The translations under genes and the position numbers were made by a program. Below the pieces are notes generated by a model. It searched no databases. It was not told where the DNA came from and saw only the letters and a list, made by a program, of their open reading frames with translations. Below are positions 35,484-44,513 of a DNA stretch of 64,000 nucleotides, piece by piece. Source of the stretch: Actinomycetes bacterium (GTDB taxonomy: Bacteria; Actinomycetota; Acidimicrobiia; Acidimicrobiales; JAJYXR01); assembly GCA_021801795.1 (NCBI GenBank), contig JAJYXR010000022.1, positions 38,644 to 102,643 of the forward strand, read 5' to 3'. Every line of letters begins with the position of its first letter. The stretch's first letter is position 1.

Positions 35484-36517
35484 GCGACTCTGCGGGCTTG
35501 GAGGATCAGGAGGCGAGCCGCCAGGCGGTCGCCTCGAGAGGAGCCGGTGCTGAAGCCACTGCACAGGTGGTGGAGGTACCAGGAGCTCATGAGCCAGCTG
35601 GCGTGCAGGGCTCCCTCCCGGTGGCTTCGCTGGACGATCCCCACCTCCAGCCCTACGCGAAGGATCCCCGGAGGGCAGAGCGTTTGATAGCAGTGATGCT
35701 GGTGATCGGCATCCTGGGGGTGGCCGGCTACGGTGCGGTCTACTGGCAGGGAGGACAGAACCAGCTCGAGGGCATATTCCTGGGCGTCGGGCTCTTCTGC
35801 ATCGGGTTCGGTCTGTCCGCCTGGGGGAAGTACCTGATGCCCCAGGGGCCCTTCGTGGAGGAACGTCATCCCCTCGCGTCACCGGAGCCCGACCGCCAGG
35901 CGATGGCCAGTGCCGTGGTCGACCGGGGGAAGATGGTCTTCAGGCGGCGGGGCTTCCTCGGCACGCTCCTCGGCGGCGGTATGGGAGTGTTCGGCATCGT
36001 CGCGCTCTTTCCACTCGTCCGATCGCTCGGCCCCAAGCCTGGTGACCAGCTCGATACCACTAACTGGCGCAAGGGATCGAGGCTGGTGACCATCCACGGC
36101 AGGCCGGTCAGCGTCCACGATCTCGAGGTCGGCGGCTCTCTCACCGTCTTTCCCGAGGGCTACACGGACAACGAGCCGGACGTCGCCACCGACCAGACCA
36201 TCCTGGTGAGGGCAGCCGCTACCGACATCGTCACCGAGCCTGGCCGGGAGACCTGGGGCCCCTCGGGGTACCTGGCCTACTCGAAGGTCTGCACCCACGC
36301 GGGCTGCCCCGTGGGACTCTACATGGAGCAGACCCAGCAGCTCCTCTGCCCGTGCCACCAGTCGCTCTTCGACGTGCTCGACGGAGCGGTTCCGGTGTTC
36401 GGACCCGCCCCTAGGCCACTGCCGCAGCTACCGCTCTACGTCGACGCACACGGGTGGCTGCGTGCCCAGGCTGGCTACGACCAGCCGATAGGTCCTGGTT
36501 TCTGGGAGAGGTCATGA
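35480..36517 (+). CDS. qcrA: Menaquinol-cytochrome c reductase, Rieske iron-sulfur subunit
   Basis: 345 residues. Acidic N-terminal cytoplasmic part, then three hydrophobic helices between about 70 and 190, the actinobacterial QcrA plan, then the Rieske domain. Cluster ligands: C271-T-H273-x2-C276 (CTHAGC) and C290-P-C292-H293 (CPCHQS). It carries electrons from quinol to the QcrC haems. It overlaps its neighbours by 4 bases on both sides. Confidence 0.95.
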   Translation: MSDSAGLEDQEASRQAVASRGAGAEATAQVVEVPGAHEPAGVQGSLPVASLDDPHLQPYAKDPRRAERLIAVMLVIGILGVAGYGAVYWQGGQNQLEGIFLGVGLFCIGFGLSAWGKYLMPQGPFVEERHPLASPEPDRQAMASAVVDRGKMVFRRRGFLGTLLGGGMGVFGIVALFPLVRSLGPKPGDQLDTTNWRKGSRLVTIHGRPVSVHDLEVGGSLTVFPEGYTDNEPDVATDQTILVRAAATDIVTEPGRETWGPSGYLAYSKVCTHAGCPVGLYMEQTQQLLCPCHQSLFDVLDGAVPVFGPAPRPLPQLPLYVDAHGWLRAQAGYDQPIGPGFWERS

Positions 36518-38022
36518 TCGACGACGCGCTGAACTGGCTGGACGACCGCCTGGGGGTATCGAAGGGCGGACGGTCCTTCCTCGACAAGATCTTCCCCGAT
36601 CACTGGTCGTTCCTCCTCGGCGAGATAGCCCTCTACTCCTTCGTGGTCCTGATCGCCACGGGCGTCTTCCTGAGCCTCTACTTCGTCCCCTCGGCTCAGC
36701 AGGTCATCTACCACGGTTCCTACCTGCCGCTGCGTGGCCAGAAGGTATCCGAGGCATACGCCTCCACGCTGCACATCTCCTTCGGCGTCAGGAGTGGACT
36801 GGTCATACGCCAGATGCACCACTGGGCTGCCGACGTGTTCCTGGGGGCCATCGCGGTCCACATGTGCCGCATCTTCTTCACCGGCGCATTCCGTAAGCCT
36901 CGTGAGCTGAACTGGATCATCGGGGTCACCCTGCTCACCCTCGGGATCGTGAACGGCTTCCTCGGTTACTCCCTCCCCGACGACCTCATCTCGGGGACCG
37001 GGTTGCGCATCGCAGACTCCATCATCCTGTCCATCCCGCTGGTCGGAAGCTACCTGTCCTTCTTCATATTCGGGGGCAAGTTCCCCGGGAACGGCTCCAT
37101 CATCCCCAGGATGTTCATCCTCCACGTGCTGGTCCTGCCCGCCATCATCGCCGGCCTCATAGGAGCCCACCTCTTCCTGCTGGTGCGCCAGAAGCACACC
37201 CAGTTCCCCGGGAAGGACCGTACCGAGCACAACGTGGTCGGTTCCCCCATGTACCCCACCTTCATGGCGAAGACCACGGGGTTCTTCTTCATGGTCACAG
37301 GTGTGCTCTGGGCACTTGGTGGCCTGGTCCAGATCAACCCGATATGGCTCTTTGGCCCCTACGAGCCGTACAAGATCAGTTACGCAGTCCAGCCGGACTG
37401 GTACATGGGATGGCTGGATGGCGCGCTTCGAATCATGCCCAGCTGGGAGTTCGTGGGCTTCGGCCATACCATCCCGCTGGAGATACTCCTTCCTGCGGTC
37501 ATATTCCCCGGCCTCACCTTCGGCCTCTTCTATGCCTGGCCCTTCATAGAGGCGAAGGTCACCCACGACCATGCCGAGCACAACATCCTGGATCGGCCGC
37601 GGGATCGTCCGAAGCGGACGGCTATAGGCGCTGCGGCCTTCGCTTTCTACTTCATGCTCTTCGCAGCCAGCTCGACTGATGTGCTCGCGAACTTCTTCCA
37701 GATCTCGCTGAACACCGTCCTATGGTCGTTCAGGTTCATGGTCATCATCGTGCCGATCATCGTAGGGCTGGCCACCTACCGCATCTGCCTAGACATGGCG
37801 GGTGTGAGCGGGATAGGAAAGCGTAAGAGGGCGCTGGTGGTGACACGCTCTGCAGACGGTGAGTACGCGACCGACGAGACCGCACCACGGCCTGGTGACG
37901 AGCAGCACGAGATGGAGCCGGTGGCGGTCCCCGTCCGCATCGCCGGCATCGACGAGGACGGCTTCGAGGACGAAGCAGACCCGGTAGGGGCCGCCAGCGG
38001 CGTCAGGAGGGTGCGGCGCTAG
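36514..38022 (+). CDS. qcrB: Menaquinol-cytochrome c reductase, cytochrome b subunit
   Basis: 502 residues from the ATG at 36514 that overlaps the qcrA stop. The b-type haem ligand region is clear (RQMHHWAADVFLGAIAVHMC), as are GYSLPDDLISGTGLRI in the quinol site and KISYAVQPDWYMGWLDGALR. About nine helices followed by an acidic C-terminal tail of about 100 residues. Last gene of the cluster; its 3' end overlaps the 3' end of the convergent ABC transporter gene by 4 bases. Confidence 0.95.
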   Translation: MIDDALNWLDDRLGVSKGGRSFLDKIFPDHWSFLLGEIALYSFVVLIATGVFLSLYFVPSAQQVIYHGSYLPLRGQKVSEAYASTLHISFGVRSGLVIRQMHHWAADVFLGAIAVHMCRIFFTGAFRKPRELNWIIGVTLLTLGIVNGFLGYSLPDDLISGTGLRIADSIILSIPLVGSYLSFFIFGGKFPGNGSIIPRMFILHVLVLPAIIAGLIGAHLFLLVRQKHTQFPGKDRTEHNVVGSPMYPTFMAKTTGFFFMVTGVLWALGGLVQINPIWLFGPYEPYKISYAVQPDWYMGWLDGALRIMPSWEFVGFGHTIPLEILLPAVIFPGLTFGLFYAWPFIEAKVTHDHAEHNILDRPRDRPKRTAIGAAAFAFYFMLFAASSTDVLANFFQISLNTVLWSFRFMVIIVPIIVGLATYRICLDMAGVSGIGKRKRALVVTRSADGEYATDETAPRPGDEQHEMEPVAVPVRIAGIDEDGFEDEADPVGAASGVRRVRR

Positions 38023-40892
38023 AGGAGCTGCCGCTCGGCCAGCTCTGAGAAGGTGCCGCCTGCGGCCATCAGCTCGCTGAAGGTGCCCGTCTCGTCCACC
38101 CGCCCGTTCACCAGGACGACTATGCGGTCTGCCATCTGGACCGTCGAGAGGCGGTGGGCTATCACCACCCGGGTGCAAAGCATCGACCCGATCCGCTCCA
38201 TGACCCGCGCCTGGGTGACGTTGTCGAGGGCACTGGTGGCCTCGTCGAAGAACACGATCCGGGGCCTGCCCGCGACAGCGCGGGCGATCATGAGTAGCTG
38301 GCGCTGGCCCCCCGAGAAAGTGCCCCCTCCCTCCGACACGAAGGTCTGCATGCCCATGGGGAGGCTACGGATGTAGTCGGCGATACAGGCGATCTCGGCT
38401 GCCTCCCATGCGTCATCCACGGTAAGCCCCCGGGAACCCAGGATGTTGTGCAGGATGTCGTCAGGGAGCAGCCTGGCACCCTGGGTGACCACCCCGAGCT
38501 GGCGGCGCAGTGCCCGTGCGTCGAGCGCAGCGAGATCCTGGCCGTCGTAGGTGACCATACCCAGCTCCGGGGTCTCGAAGCCGAGAAGCAGCCTCAGCAG
38601 GGATGACTTTCCCGAACCAGACGGTCCCACCAGGGCGATCATCTCGCCCGGGGAAGCGCTGAATGATACGTCGTCCAGCACCAGCGGGTCGTCCTCGCTG
38701 TAGCGGAAGCTCACATGGCTGGCCTCGAGCGCACCGCGTATTGGGCCTGGGTCGGCGTGGTGCGACGCCCGCTCCGGGAGAGCCTCGACTATCGGACGCA
38801 CCCTGTCGTAGAGGGGCACCGCGGCGCCAGCCACGGCCCCCACCGATGCCAGCGCCATGATTGCCACCAGGACCTCGGTGAAGGATGTGTTGAACGACAG
38901 GAAGGTCCCCGGGGAGAGTGAACCTACCGGGAGCAGCGTGGCACCCGCCAGCACCAGACCGGTGGCGAAGGGCCCGAAGGCCGCAGCGACGGTAGCCAGG
39001 CGTACCCCGCCGGTCTGGGTACTGACCCCCGCCTTCTTCAGCTCCCCGAAGCGCGCTGCCCAGTTAGCGAAGGCCCGGTCCTCTGCCTGGGCAACGCGCA
39101 GCTTTGCCAGGCCGCCGACCAGCCCGATGGCGGACTGGAGAAGTCTCCCGGTGGCACCATGAAGTTCCCGTGCCGAGGCCACCTGGCGTCTGAACAGCCA
39201 GGTCGCGAAGCCCACCGCGATGCCCACCGCGACCAGCGCGAAGAAGGCCAGGAGTGGCTGCACAGCGAAGAGGACCGCCAGGTTGAAGGTGGCGAGGAAT
39301 CCCGAGACGACGGCCACCAGGAGGAGTTGGCTCATGGTTCCGGTGAGCCTCTCCATGCTCATGGCCCTGAGGGCCAGGTCGCCGGTGCCGAACCTCCTGT
39401 AGAAGGCGGCGGGCAGGTCGAGCAGGCGGGCGAACACCGCTGTCTGGAGGCTCGTTGCCACCCGAGTCTCGGTACGGGAGGCCGAGAGGAACTGAACGAA
39501 GGAGAAGGTCGCGCGTGCGAGCGCGGCGGCTACCAGGATGGCGACCAGGCCCACCAGGCGGGAGCGGTCACCGAGCGGCACCACCGTGTCGAATAGGGAC
39601 TTCGCCACCAGGGTGGGGAGCAGGGAGAGGAGGCCTACCAGGCTACCGAGCCCCGCGACCCTCCAGAGGTCTCGCCGGCTCCCGGCCAGCGCGAACGACA
39701 CCAGGGTGGCTGCCGTGACCCTTTCTCTCGGCAGCACGCGGGTGAATGCGTATGCGTCTGGCGCGACCAGGTCGGCCAGGCTGGAGTCCACCGGTATCGA
39801 TCCCTCGTCCTCGGGGTCAACCAGCCTGTACCTGCCCGGCTTGGGGGGGAGGAGTGCCACCGGCCGGTGGTCCTCCACCAGCCATCCCAGCAGTGGGCCC
39901 CCGTCTTCCTGCCACCAGCCATCGGAAAGTCTCACCCGGCGGACCCGGAAATCCCCGGCTGCCGCCAGTGCCTCTACTATCTCCGGGCCGGTCTCGGCCC
40001 TGGCGACGCTGTGGGGGACGCCAGCCAGGTCGATGCCGCTTGCCTGGGCCACCAGCCTGCAGGCAGCCACCGTTGGTTCTCCGGCCACCACGTCCAGCCT
40101 GCTGGTGGCTCCCCGCCGCCGTACCACCGCCGAGAGGTCCGTGTAGGCGGCCTTCCGCAGGTCCACATGGTGCTGGTCGAGACGCCTCAGCCGCTCGTGG
40201 GCCATCGCGTGGCTGGCGTCCAGGTGCTCACCGGCAGCAGCGAGCACCTCCCGGGCCTGGCCGTCTATGGCTTCCCACGATCTGGAGGCCCCGGGGTGTT
40301 CCAGGATGCCATCGGGATCCCCTCCGGGCCCCCTGCCGGCCACCGGTGCTCCCACGCCGTCACCGTGGTGGATGCCGTGATGATGCGCGGGAGCGGGGAA
40401 GCTCACCGACGCCAGCGAGTCCGACCAACGCTCCAGCGCTGCAGCCAGCCACCCGGGTATCCCGGCCTGCTCGCCAGGAACCGCCTCGCCAGGAACCGCC
40501 TCGCCAGGAACCGCCTCGCCAGGAACCGCCTCGCCAGGAACCGTGCCTATAGAGGACTCCAGAGCGTGCCGGTCCAGCGGGAGAAGCATCGCGTCCTCGC
40601 CGAGGCCTGCCGCGAGGAGCGACATCTCGGTGGCAGCGCCGGTGGTGGGATCGGGAACGACGGAGGCACTCGCCGTACCCAGGAGAAGGTCACCGGGCGA
40701 TGCAGTGAACAGAGGCAGGTGCAGGCCTGGCTCGCCATTTACCAGCTCCACCGCGAAGAGCTGCACTGGTCCGCCGCGCACCAGATACGCGGTCGCCGGA
40801 TCGTCGAGGAGCAGTGGGTGGTTAGCGGCCAAGGGGTGCGGTGCCCCAGAAGCCAGCGACTCGACGTCGACGACCTCGCCGGGCTGCGGCAT
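38019..40892 (-). CDS. NHLM-type peptide-export ABC transporter (no peptidase domain)
   Basis: 957 residues. The N-terminal 380 residues are a long cytoplasmic extension without a peptidase, the plan of the second ABC protein of NHLM (NHLP leader) bacteriocin-export systems. An ABC exporter membrane domain follows (about 400-700), then an ATPase: LVGPSGSGKSSLLRLLLG (Walker A), FSGGQRQLLMIARAVAG (signature) and IVFFDEATSALD (Walker B). A run of VPGEA units at about residues 117-141 is encoded by a 15-bp array. Last gene of the minus-strand cassette, 2 bases after the peptidase ABC gene. Confidence 0.88.
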   Translation of the reverse strand: MPQPGEVVDVESLASGAPHPLAANHPLLLDDPATAYLVRGGPVQLFAVELVNGEPGLHLPLFTASPGDLLLGTASASVVPDPTTGAATEMSLLAAGLGEDAMLLPLDRHALESSIGTVPGEAVPGEAVPGEAVPGEAVPGEQAGIPGWLAAALERWSDSLASVSFPAPAHHHGIHHGDGVGAPVAGRGPGGDPDGILEHPGASRSWEAIDGQAREVLAAAGEHLDASHAMAHERLRRLDQHHVDLRKAAYTDLSAVVRRRGATSRLDVVAGEPTVAACRLVAQASGIDLAGVPHSVARAETGPEIVEALAAAGDFRVRRVRLSDGWWQEDGGPLLGWLVEDHRPVALLPPKPGRYRLVDPEDEGSIPVDSSLADLVAPDAYAFTRVLPRERVTAATLVSFALAGSRRDLWRVAGLGSLVGLLSLLPTLVAKSLFDTVVPLGDRSRLVGLVAILVAAALARATFSFVQFLSASRTETRVATSLQTAVFARLLDLPAAFYRRFGTGDLALRAMSMERLTGTMSQLLLVAVVSGFLATFNLAVLFAVQPLLAFFALVAVGIAVGFATWLFRRQVASARELHGATGRLLQSAIGLVGGLAKLRVAQAEDRAFANWAARFGELKKAGVSTQTGGVRLATVAAAFGPFATGLVLAGATLLPVGSLSPGTFLSFNTSFTEVLVAIMALASVGAVAGAAVPLYDRVRPIVEALPERASHHADPGPIRGALEASHVSFRYSEDDPLVLDDVSFSASPGEMIALVGPSGSGKSSLLRLLLGFETPELGMVTYDGQDLAALDARALRRQLGVVTQGARLLPDDILHNILGSRGLTVDDAWEAAEIACIADYIRSLPMGMQTFVSEGGGTFSGGQRQLLMIARAVAGRPRIVFFDEATSALDNVTQARVMERIGSMLCTRVVIAHRLSTVQMADRIVVLVNGRVDETGTFSELMAAGGTFSELAERQLL
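40471..40545 (-). repeat. 15-bp in-frame tandem repeat, 5 copies
   Basis: Plus-strand unit TCGCCAGGAACCGCC, four identical copies and a fifth ending CGTG, giving (VPGEA)n in the N-terminal extension of the second exporter protein. Confidence 0.95.
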
Positions 40893-40894
40893 GG

Positions 40895-43273
40895 TTAGGC
40901 CCCCACCAGGCTGTAGTAATGGCCGTGCAGCGCTATCAGCTCGTCGTGCGTTCCGCGTTCCACCACCCGGCCTCCGTCGAGGACGACTATCTCGTCCGCG
41001 TCACGCACCGTGGACAGCCGGTGGGCGACGATCAGGCAGGCACAGCCTCTCGAGCGCAGGTGCCTGTCTATCTGCCTCTCTACCAGCGGGTCCAGAGAGC
41101 TGGTGGCCTCGTCGAGCACCACCAGGGAGGGATTCCCGGCAAGCGCCCTTGCGATGTCCAGGCGCTGGCGCTGGCCACCGCTCCAGTCACGCCCACCCTC
41201 GGCCACCAGGCGGTCGTAGCCACCCGGGCGGCGGGTCACGTCGTCGTGGATGCAGGCGTCCCGCGCCGCCGAAGCCAGGACCGGACGGTCCAGGGTGGGA
41301 TCCCAGAGGGTCAGGTTATCGTGGACGCTTGCCTCGAACAGCACCACGTCCTGGTCTACGAACGCCACGGAAGCGGCCAGTTTCTGGCGGGAGATGAGGC
41401 GGCGGTCTACCCCGTCGAAGAGGATCCTGCCCGACCAGGGCTGGTAGAGGCCCGCTGCCAGCCTGGCTACCGTCGACTTGCCCGATCCCGATGCCCCGAC
41501 CACCGCCACCCGCCTTCCTGGGCGGATCCGCAGCGAGACCTCCTCGAGCAGCGGCGGGCCCAGCGCGTCGTAGCCGAAGGTCACCCGATCGAACTCGATC
41601 GCGCCAGACAGCCGTACCCTACGAGGTCTGGCAGGGCTCCTGTCCGGGTCTCGGGCTCTATCGCCGCCGGGGGAGGGGTCGTTCCCGGGGGAGGGGTCGT
41701 TCCCGGGGGAGGGGTCGTTCCCGGGGGAGGGGTCGTTCCCGGGGGAGGTCGGAGCACCTGGTGGCTGCGGTGGGTCGTCGGTGCCGTCTCCGTAGTGTCC
41801 GCGCCGCATGGCCTCGGGATCCAGAGGGTGCCGCATGACGTCCTCCACGCTCTCCAGCTCGTGGCCGACCTCTTCGACGAGTCGGGGGATCGTGGTGAGC
41901 CTGATGAGAGGCATGGTGAAGCTCGCTGCCAGGGCCTCGAAGGCTACGAGGGAGCCGATGCTCACCTCCCCCCTGATGACGAGCAGGCCCCCCAATCCGA
42001 GGATGGTCACGGTGGTGAGGCCTGAGAGGAGCCCGGGGAAGGACTGGAGAAGAGCGTTGCGCCTGGCTGAGCCCTGCTGGCGGTTCAACACCTTCGCCTG
42101 CTGTCCCGCGAAGCGCTGGAAGAAGCCGGCCTCCTCGCCGCTTGCCTTCAGGGTCTCTATGCCCTGCATGCCGCCAAGGGTGATGGAGAGCAGCTTCCCC
42201 TGCTCCAGCGCTACCCGGTGCATCGACTCGCGCCGGTCGCCGGACGCGAGCCTTATCACCATCACGTCTATCACGGCGAGAGACAGCGTCACCAGGGCGA
42301 GAAGCCAGGAGTAGGCGAAGAGGAGGGCGCCGAAGAAGACCGCGGTGAGCACGTTCAGCATGGCGTTCGCGAGCTGTGTGGAGAGCAGCTCGGCGATCCG
42401 GTCGTTCGCGTTCAGGCGGGTGAGCACGAGGCCGGAGTAGCGCTGCTGGAAGAAGGTGAGGGGTAGCCTGAGCGCGTGCTCGAAGAACCGCGTCGACATC
42501 GACAGCGATAGGCGGGCGGACAGGCGCACCAGGGTCATCTGCTGGAGCCAGGTGAGGGCTCCCGATACGAGCGAGGCTGCCAGGAGGCCGCCGACCAGCG
42601 CAAAGACCAGTCCCCTGCTGCCGGTGGCCGCCAGGTACCGGTCGGTGAACACTCTCAGCAGCCCGGGTACTATGAGGCCTGGCAGGACGAGGCCGAGACC
42701 TGCCAGGATGCACAGGGCGATGGCGGGCCGGACACCCCTGGCACGCTCTGCCAGCTCACGCCTGACCGAGGGGGGCGATCCCTCCTGGACGAAGTCCTGG
42801 CCTGGCCTGAGCGCTATCACCACGCCGGTGAGAGAGGAGTCGACCTCCTCCCAGCTCGCCCGCCGGTGTCCTGTCTCGGGGTCGTTCAGGTAGACGCCGC
42901 GATGGCTAACTCCCTCTATGACCACGAAATGGTTGAAGTTCCAGTGGGCTATTGCCGGCATCGGCATCCTGAAGAGGTCCTCTGGTTCGACCCTTACCCC
43001 CTTGGCTTCCAGGCCGTAGCTCTGCGCGGCACGTATCAGCGTCGACGCCCGCGATCCGTCGCGGTTCACACCGCAGGCCTGCCTCAGCTCCTCCAGGGCC
43101 ACGTAGCGCCCGTAGGTGCCGAGCACGATGGCCAGCGAGACCGCTCCGCACTCGGAGGCCTCCATCTGCAGGACGCCGGGCGTCGGCACTCTGGCACCTG
43201 GCTCCTGGTCGGAGAAGCGGTGACCGGTGGGGGGCTGGCTCGAGGCGGTCGTCTCGCTGGTCATGTGGGGCAT
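40895..43273 (-). CDS. NHLM-type ABC transporter with C39 leader-peptidase domain
   Basis: 792 residues. The N-terminal C39 peptidase has catalytic C42 (LQMEASECGAVSLAI), H115 (HWNFNHFVVIEG) and D131 (YLNDPETG), so it should cut after a double glycine in a leader peptide. An exporter membrane domain follows (about 170-460), then an ATPase: VAVVGASGSGKSTVARLAAG, WSGGQRQRLDIARALAG, LVVLDEATSSLDP. A linker of SPGNDP repeats at about 510-535 joins membrane and ATPase domains. An ATG 9 bases downstream is an equally good start. The peptidase makes a nearby double-glycine substrate likely; one is found at 44163-44453. Confidence 0.92.
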   Translation of the reverse strand: MPHMTSETTASSQPPTGHRFSDQEPGARVPTPGVLQMEASECGAVSLAIVLGTYGRYVALEELRQACGVNRDGSRASTLIRAAQSYGLEAKGVRVEPEDLFRMPMPAIAHWNFNHFVVIEGVSHRGVYLNDPETGHRRASWEEVDSSLTGVVIALRPGQDFVQEGSPPSVRRELAERARGVRPAIALCILAGLGLVLPGLIVPGLLRVFTDRYLAATGSRGLVFALVGGLLAASLVSGALTWLQQMTLVRLSARLSLSMSTRFFEHALRLPLTFFQQRYSGLVLTRLNANDRIAELLSTQLANAMLNVLTAVFFGALLFAYSWLLALVTLSLAVIDVMVIRLASGDRRESMHRVALEQGKLLSITLGGMQGIETLKASGEEAGFFQRFAGQQAKVLNRQQGSARRNALLQSFPGLLSGLTTVTILGLGGLLVIRGEVSIGSLVAFEALAASFTMPLIRLTTIPRLVEEVGHELESVEDVMRHPLDPEAMRRGHYGDGTDDPPQPPGAPTSPGNDPSPGNDPSPGNDPSPGNDPSPGGDRARDPDRSPARPRRVRLSGAIEFDRVTFGYDALGPPLLEEVSLRIRPGRRVAVVGASGSGKSTVARLAAGLYQPWSGRILFDGVDRRLISRQKLAASVAFVDQDVVLFEASVHDNLTLWDPTLDRPVLASAARDACIHDDVTRRPGGYDRLVAEGGRDWSGGQRQRLDIARALAGNPSLVVLDEATSSLDPLVERQIDRHLRSRGCACLIVAHRLSTVRDADEIVVLDGGRVVERGTHDELIALHGHYYSLVGA
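41669..41740 (-). repeat. 18-bp in-frame tandem repeat, 4 copies
   Basis: Plus-strand unit GGGGGAGGGGTCGTTCCC repeated four times without change, plus a degenerate fifth. It encodes SPGNDP units in the membrane-to-ATPase linker of the peptidase ABC transporter. Confidence 0.95.
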
Positions 43274-43283
43274 TCCCGAGATA

Positions 43284-44102
43284 TCAGAACAGGTAGTCGA
43301 CCGGATGGCGGGTGCCGACGACGACGGAGACCTCTACCGGCAGTCCCCCGGAGAGCTGGTAGGACGGACCGCGCCCCAGCGACCACCTGTAGCCGGTAGG
43401 CGTATGCGGGTCAGGCTGGAGGGCTACGTCGACCTCGGTGACCGGGCCGAGCTTCTCGACCTGCGAGACCAGCGAGGGATTCTGCAGGACGTCGATGAGA
43501 CGCTGGCTGGTGGCAGGGAAGGGAGCTACGGAGGATACCGAACCGAGCAGGTAGCCGTACTTGGAGGTCGTCTGCGCTCCGAGGCCGACCTGGACCTGCT
43601 GGCCGACGCTCACCGAGTGGGCGCTCGTGGCGGTCACGTAGGCATGAACTATGAGCGCCTGGCCCGCTGGGCGTATGACCGCGAGAGAGGTTCCTGACGA
43701 GACGTACTCCTGGTCCGAGACGGATACCTGCTCCACGGTACCGGTGACAGGGGAGCGCAGGGTCACCGAGCTCGGTCCACTCCCTATCAACGCCAGGGCC
43801 TCGCCGGCTACCACCGGGTCGCCCACCCTGATGACCAGCACCGTCACTATCCCCGATACCGGCGTGTCGATGCTCGACCATCCCTGGGCGGGGGTGACGA
43901 AGCCTATGCCGTTCACGTCGTCCTGCAGCGTAGACACCGTGCCCCAGACCACCACCGCCAGCACGATAGCGAGCAGCCCAGCCAGCGCGACCCAGGTACG
44001 AGGTAGGACTACCTTTACGCGCTCGTCCAGCTCGTCGGCAGTCGAGATGCTGGCCAGCGCCTGGCGCCGGAAGATCCCTTCGCGTGTGGTCGTCTCGGGC
44101 AT
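43284..44102 (-). CDS. HlyD-like adaptor (NHLM secretion protein)
   Basis: 272 residues from the ATG at 44102 (an upstream ATG at 44129 would add nine residues). The N-terminus IFRRQALASISTADELDERV is characteristic of the HlyD component of NHLM systems. One membrane helix (about 38-60) is followed by a biotinyl-lipoyl-like beta domain with the paired motifs SSIDTPVSGIVTVLVIRVGD and LRSPVTGTVEQVSVSDQEYV. Its likely role is to span from the ABC exporters across the cell envelope. It begins about 60 bases after the candidate precursor gene and ends 10 bases before the peptidase ABC gene. Confidence 0.85.
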   Translation of the reverse strand: MPETTTREGIFRRQALASISTADELDERVKVVLPRTWVALAGLLAIVLAVVVWGTVSTLQDDVNGIGFVTPAQGWSSIDTPVSGIVTVLVIRVGDPVVAGEALALIGSGPSSVTLRSPVTGTVEQVSVSDQEYVSSGTSLAVIRPAGQALIVHAYVTATSAHSVSVGQQVQVGLGAQTTSKYGYLLGSVSSVAPFPATSQRLIDVLQNPSLVSQVEKLGPVTEVDVALQPDPHTPTGYRWSLGRGPSYQLSGGLPVEVSVVVGTRHPVDYLF

Positions 44103-44162
44103 CGTCCTATCCGTCCTCAGGCCCTGCATGCCATGCGGCCGTCGACCTGCCTACCAGGAGAC

Positions 44163-44453
44163 TCACCCGCCCAATGAGGTATGAGTCTCCTCGGCCAGGC
44201 TGAGCGGCGACACGAAGGCCGATGCCATGGGCATCCCACCGGTGACCAGCTCCAGCTCCTCTTCCACGAGCTCCCGACCCACCCACCAGGATGCCGACTC
44301 GACGGCACCATCGGACCCGTCAGGTCCGGTGGCGGCAGTGTGGCCGGTGGCGGCAGTGTGGCCGGTGGCGGCAGCTTCACGTGAGGCGACCGATGGCTGC
44401 CCTGTGGCAGATCGGCTGTGGAGCCTGCGGAATCTCCTGGAGAAGACGGCCAC
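44163..44453 (-). CDS. Candidate double-glycine precursor peptide of the NHLM export cassette
   Basis: 96 residues, GTG start at 44453, exactly 8 bases after a perfect AGGAGG (44462-44467). No known full-length family. Residues 1-28 are basic (FSRRFRRLHSRS); 28-44 repeat TGHTAA; 57-73 read WVGRELVEEELELVTGG, which matches the ELxxV-GG cleavage element of double-glycine leaders. Cleavage after G73 would free a 23-residue peptide beginning MPMASAF and ending THTSLGG, with no Cys. It is the first gene of the cassette whose next gene but one encodes a C39 peptidase. Function (bacteriocin, signal or other) is inferred. A chance reading frame is the alternative, made unlikely by the ribosome site, motif and position. 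Confidence 0.75.
   Translation of the reverse strand: MAVFSRRFRRLHSRSATGQPSVASREAAATGHTAATGHTAATGPDGSDGAVESASWWVGRELVEEELELVTGGMPMASAFVSPLSLAEETHTSLGG
44335..44380 (-). repeat. 18-bp in-frame repeat in the precursor leader
   Basis: Plus-strand GGTGGCGGCAGTGTGGCC repeated about two and a half times, giving ATGHTAATGHTA in the leader region of the candidate precursor. Confidence 0.9.
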
Positions 44454-44461
44454 TTCCTTTG

Positions 44462-44467
44462 CCTCCT
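44462..44467 (-). promoter_or_regulatory. Perfect Shine-Dalgarno for the precursor gene
   Basis: AGGAGG on the minus strand, 8 bases before the GTG at 44453. It decides the start codon and supports real translation of the short gene. Confidence 0.8.
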
Positions 44468-44513
44468 AGCCACCATGGACCGGCGCTCGTTACCTCTTCG
44501 CAGCACTTCCATC

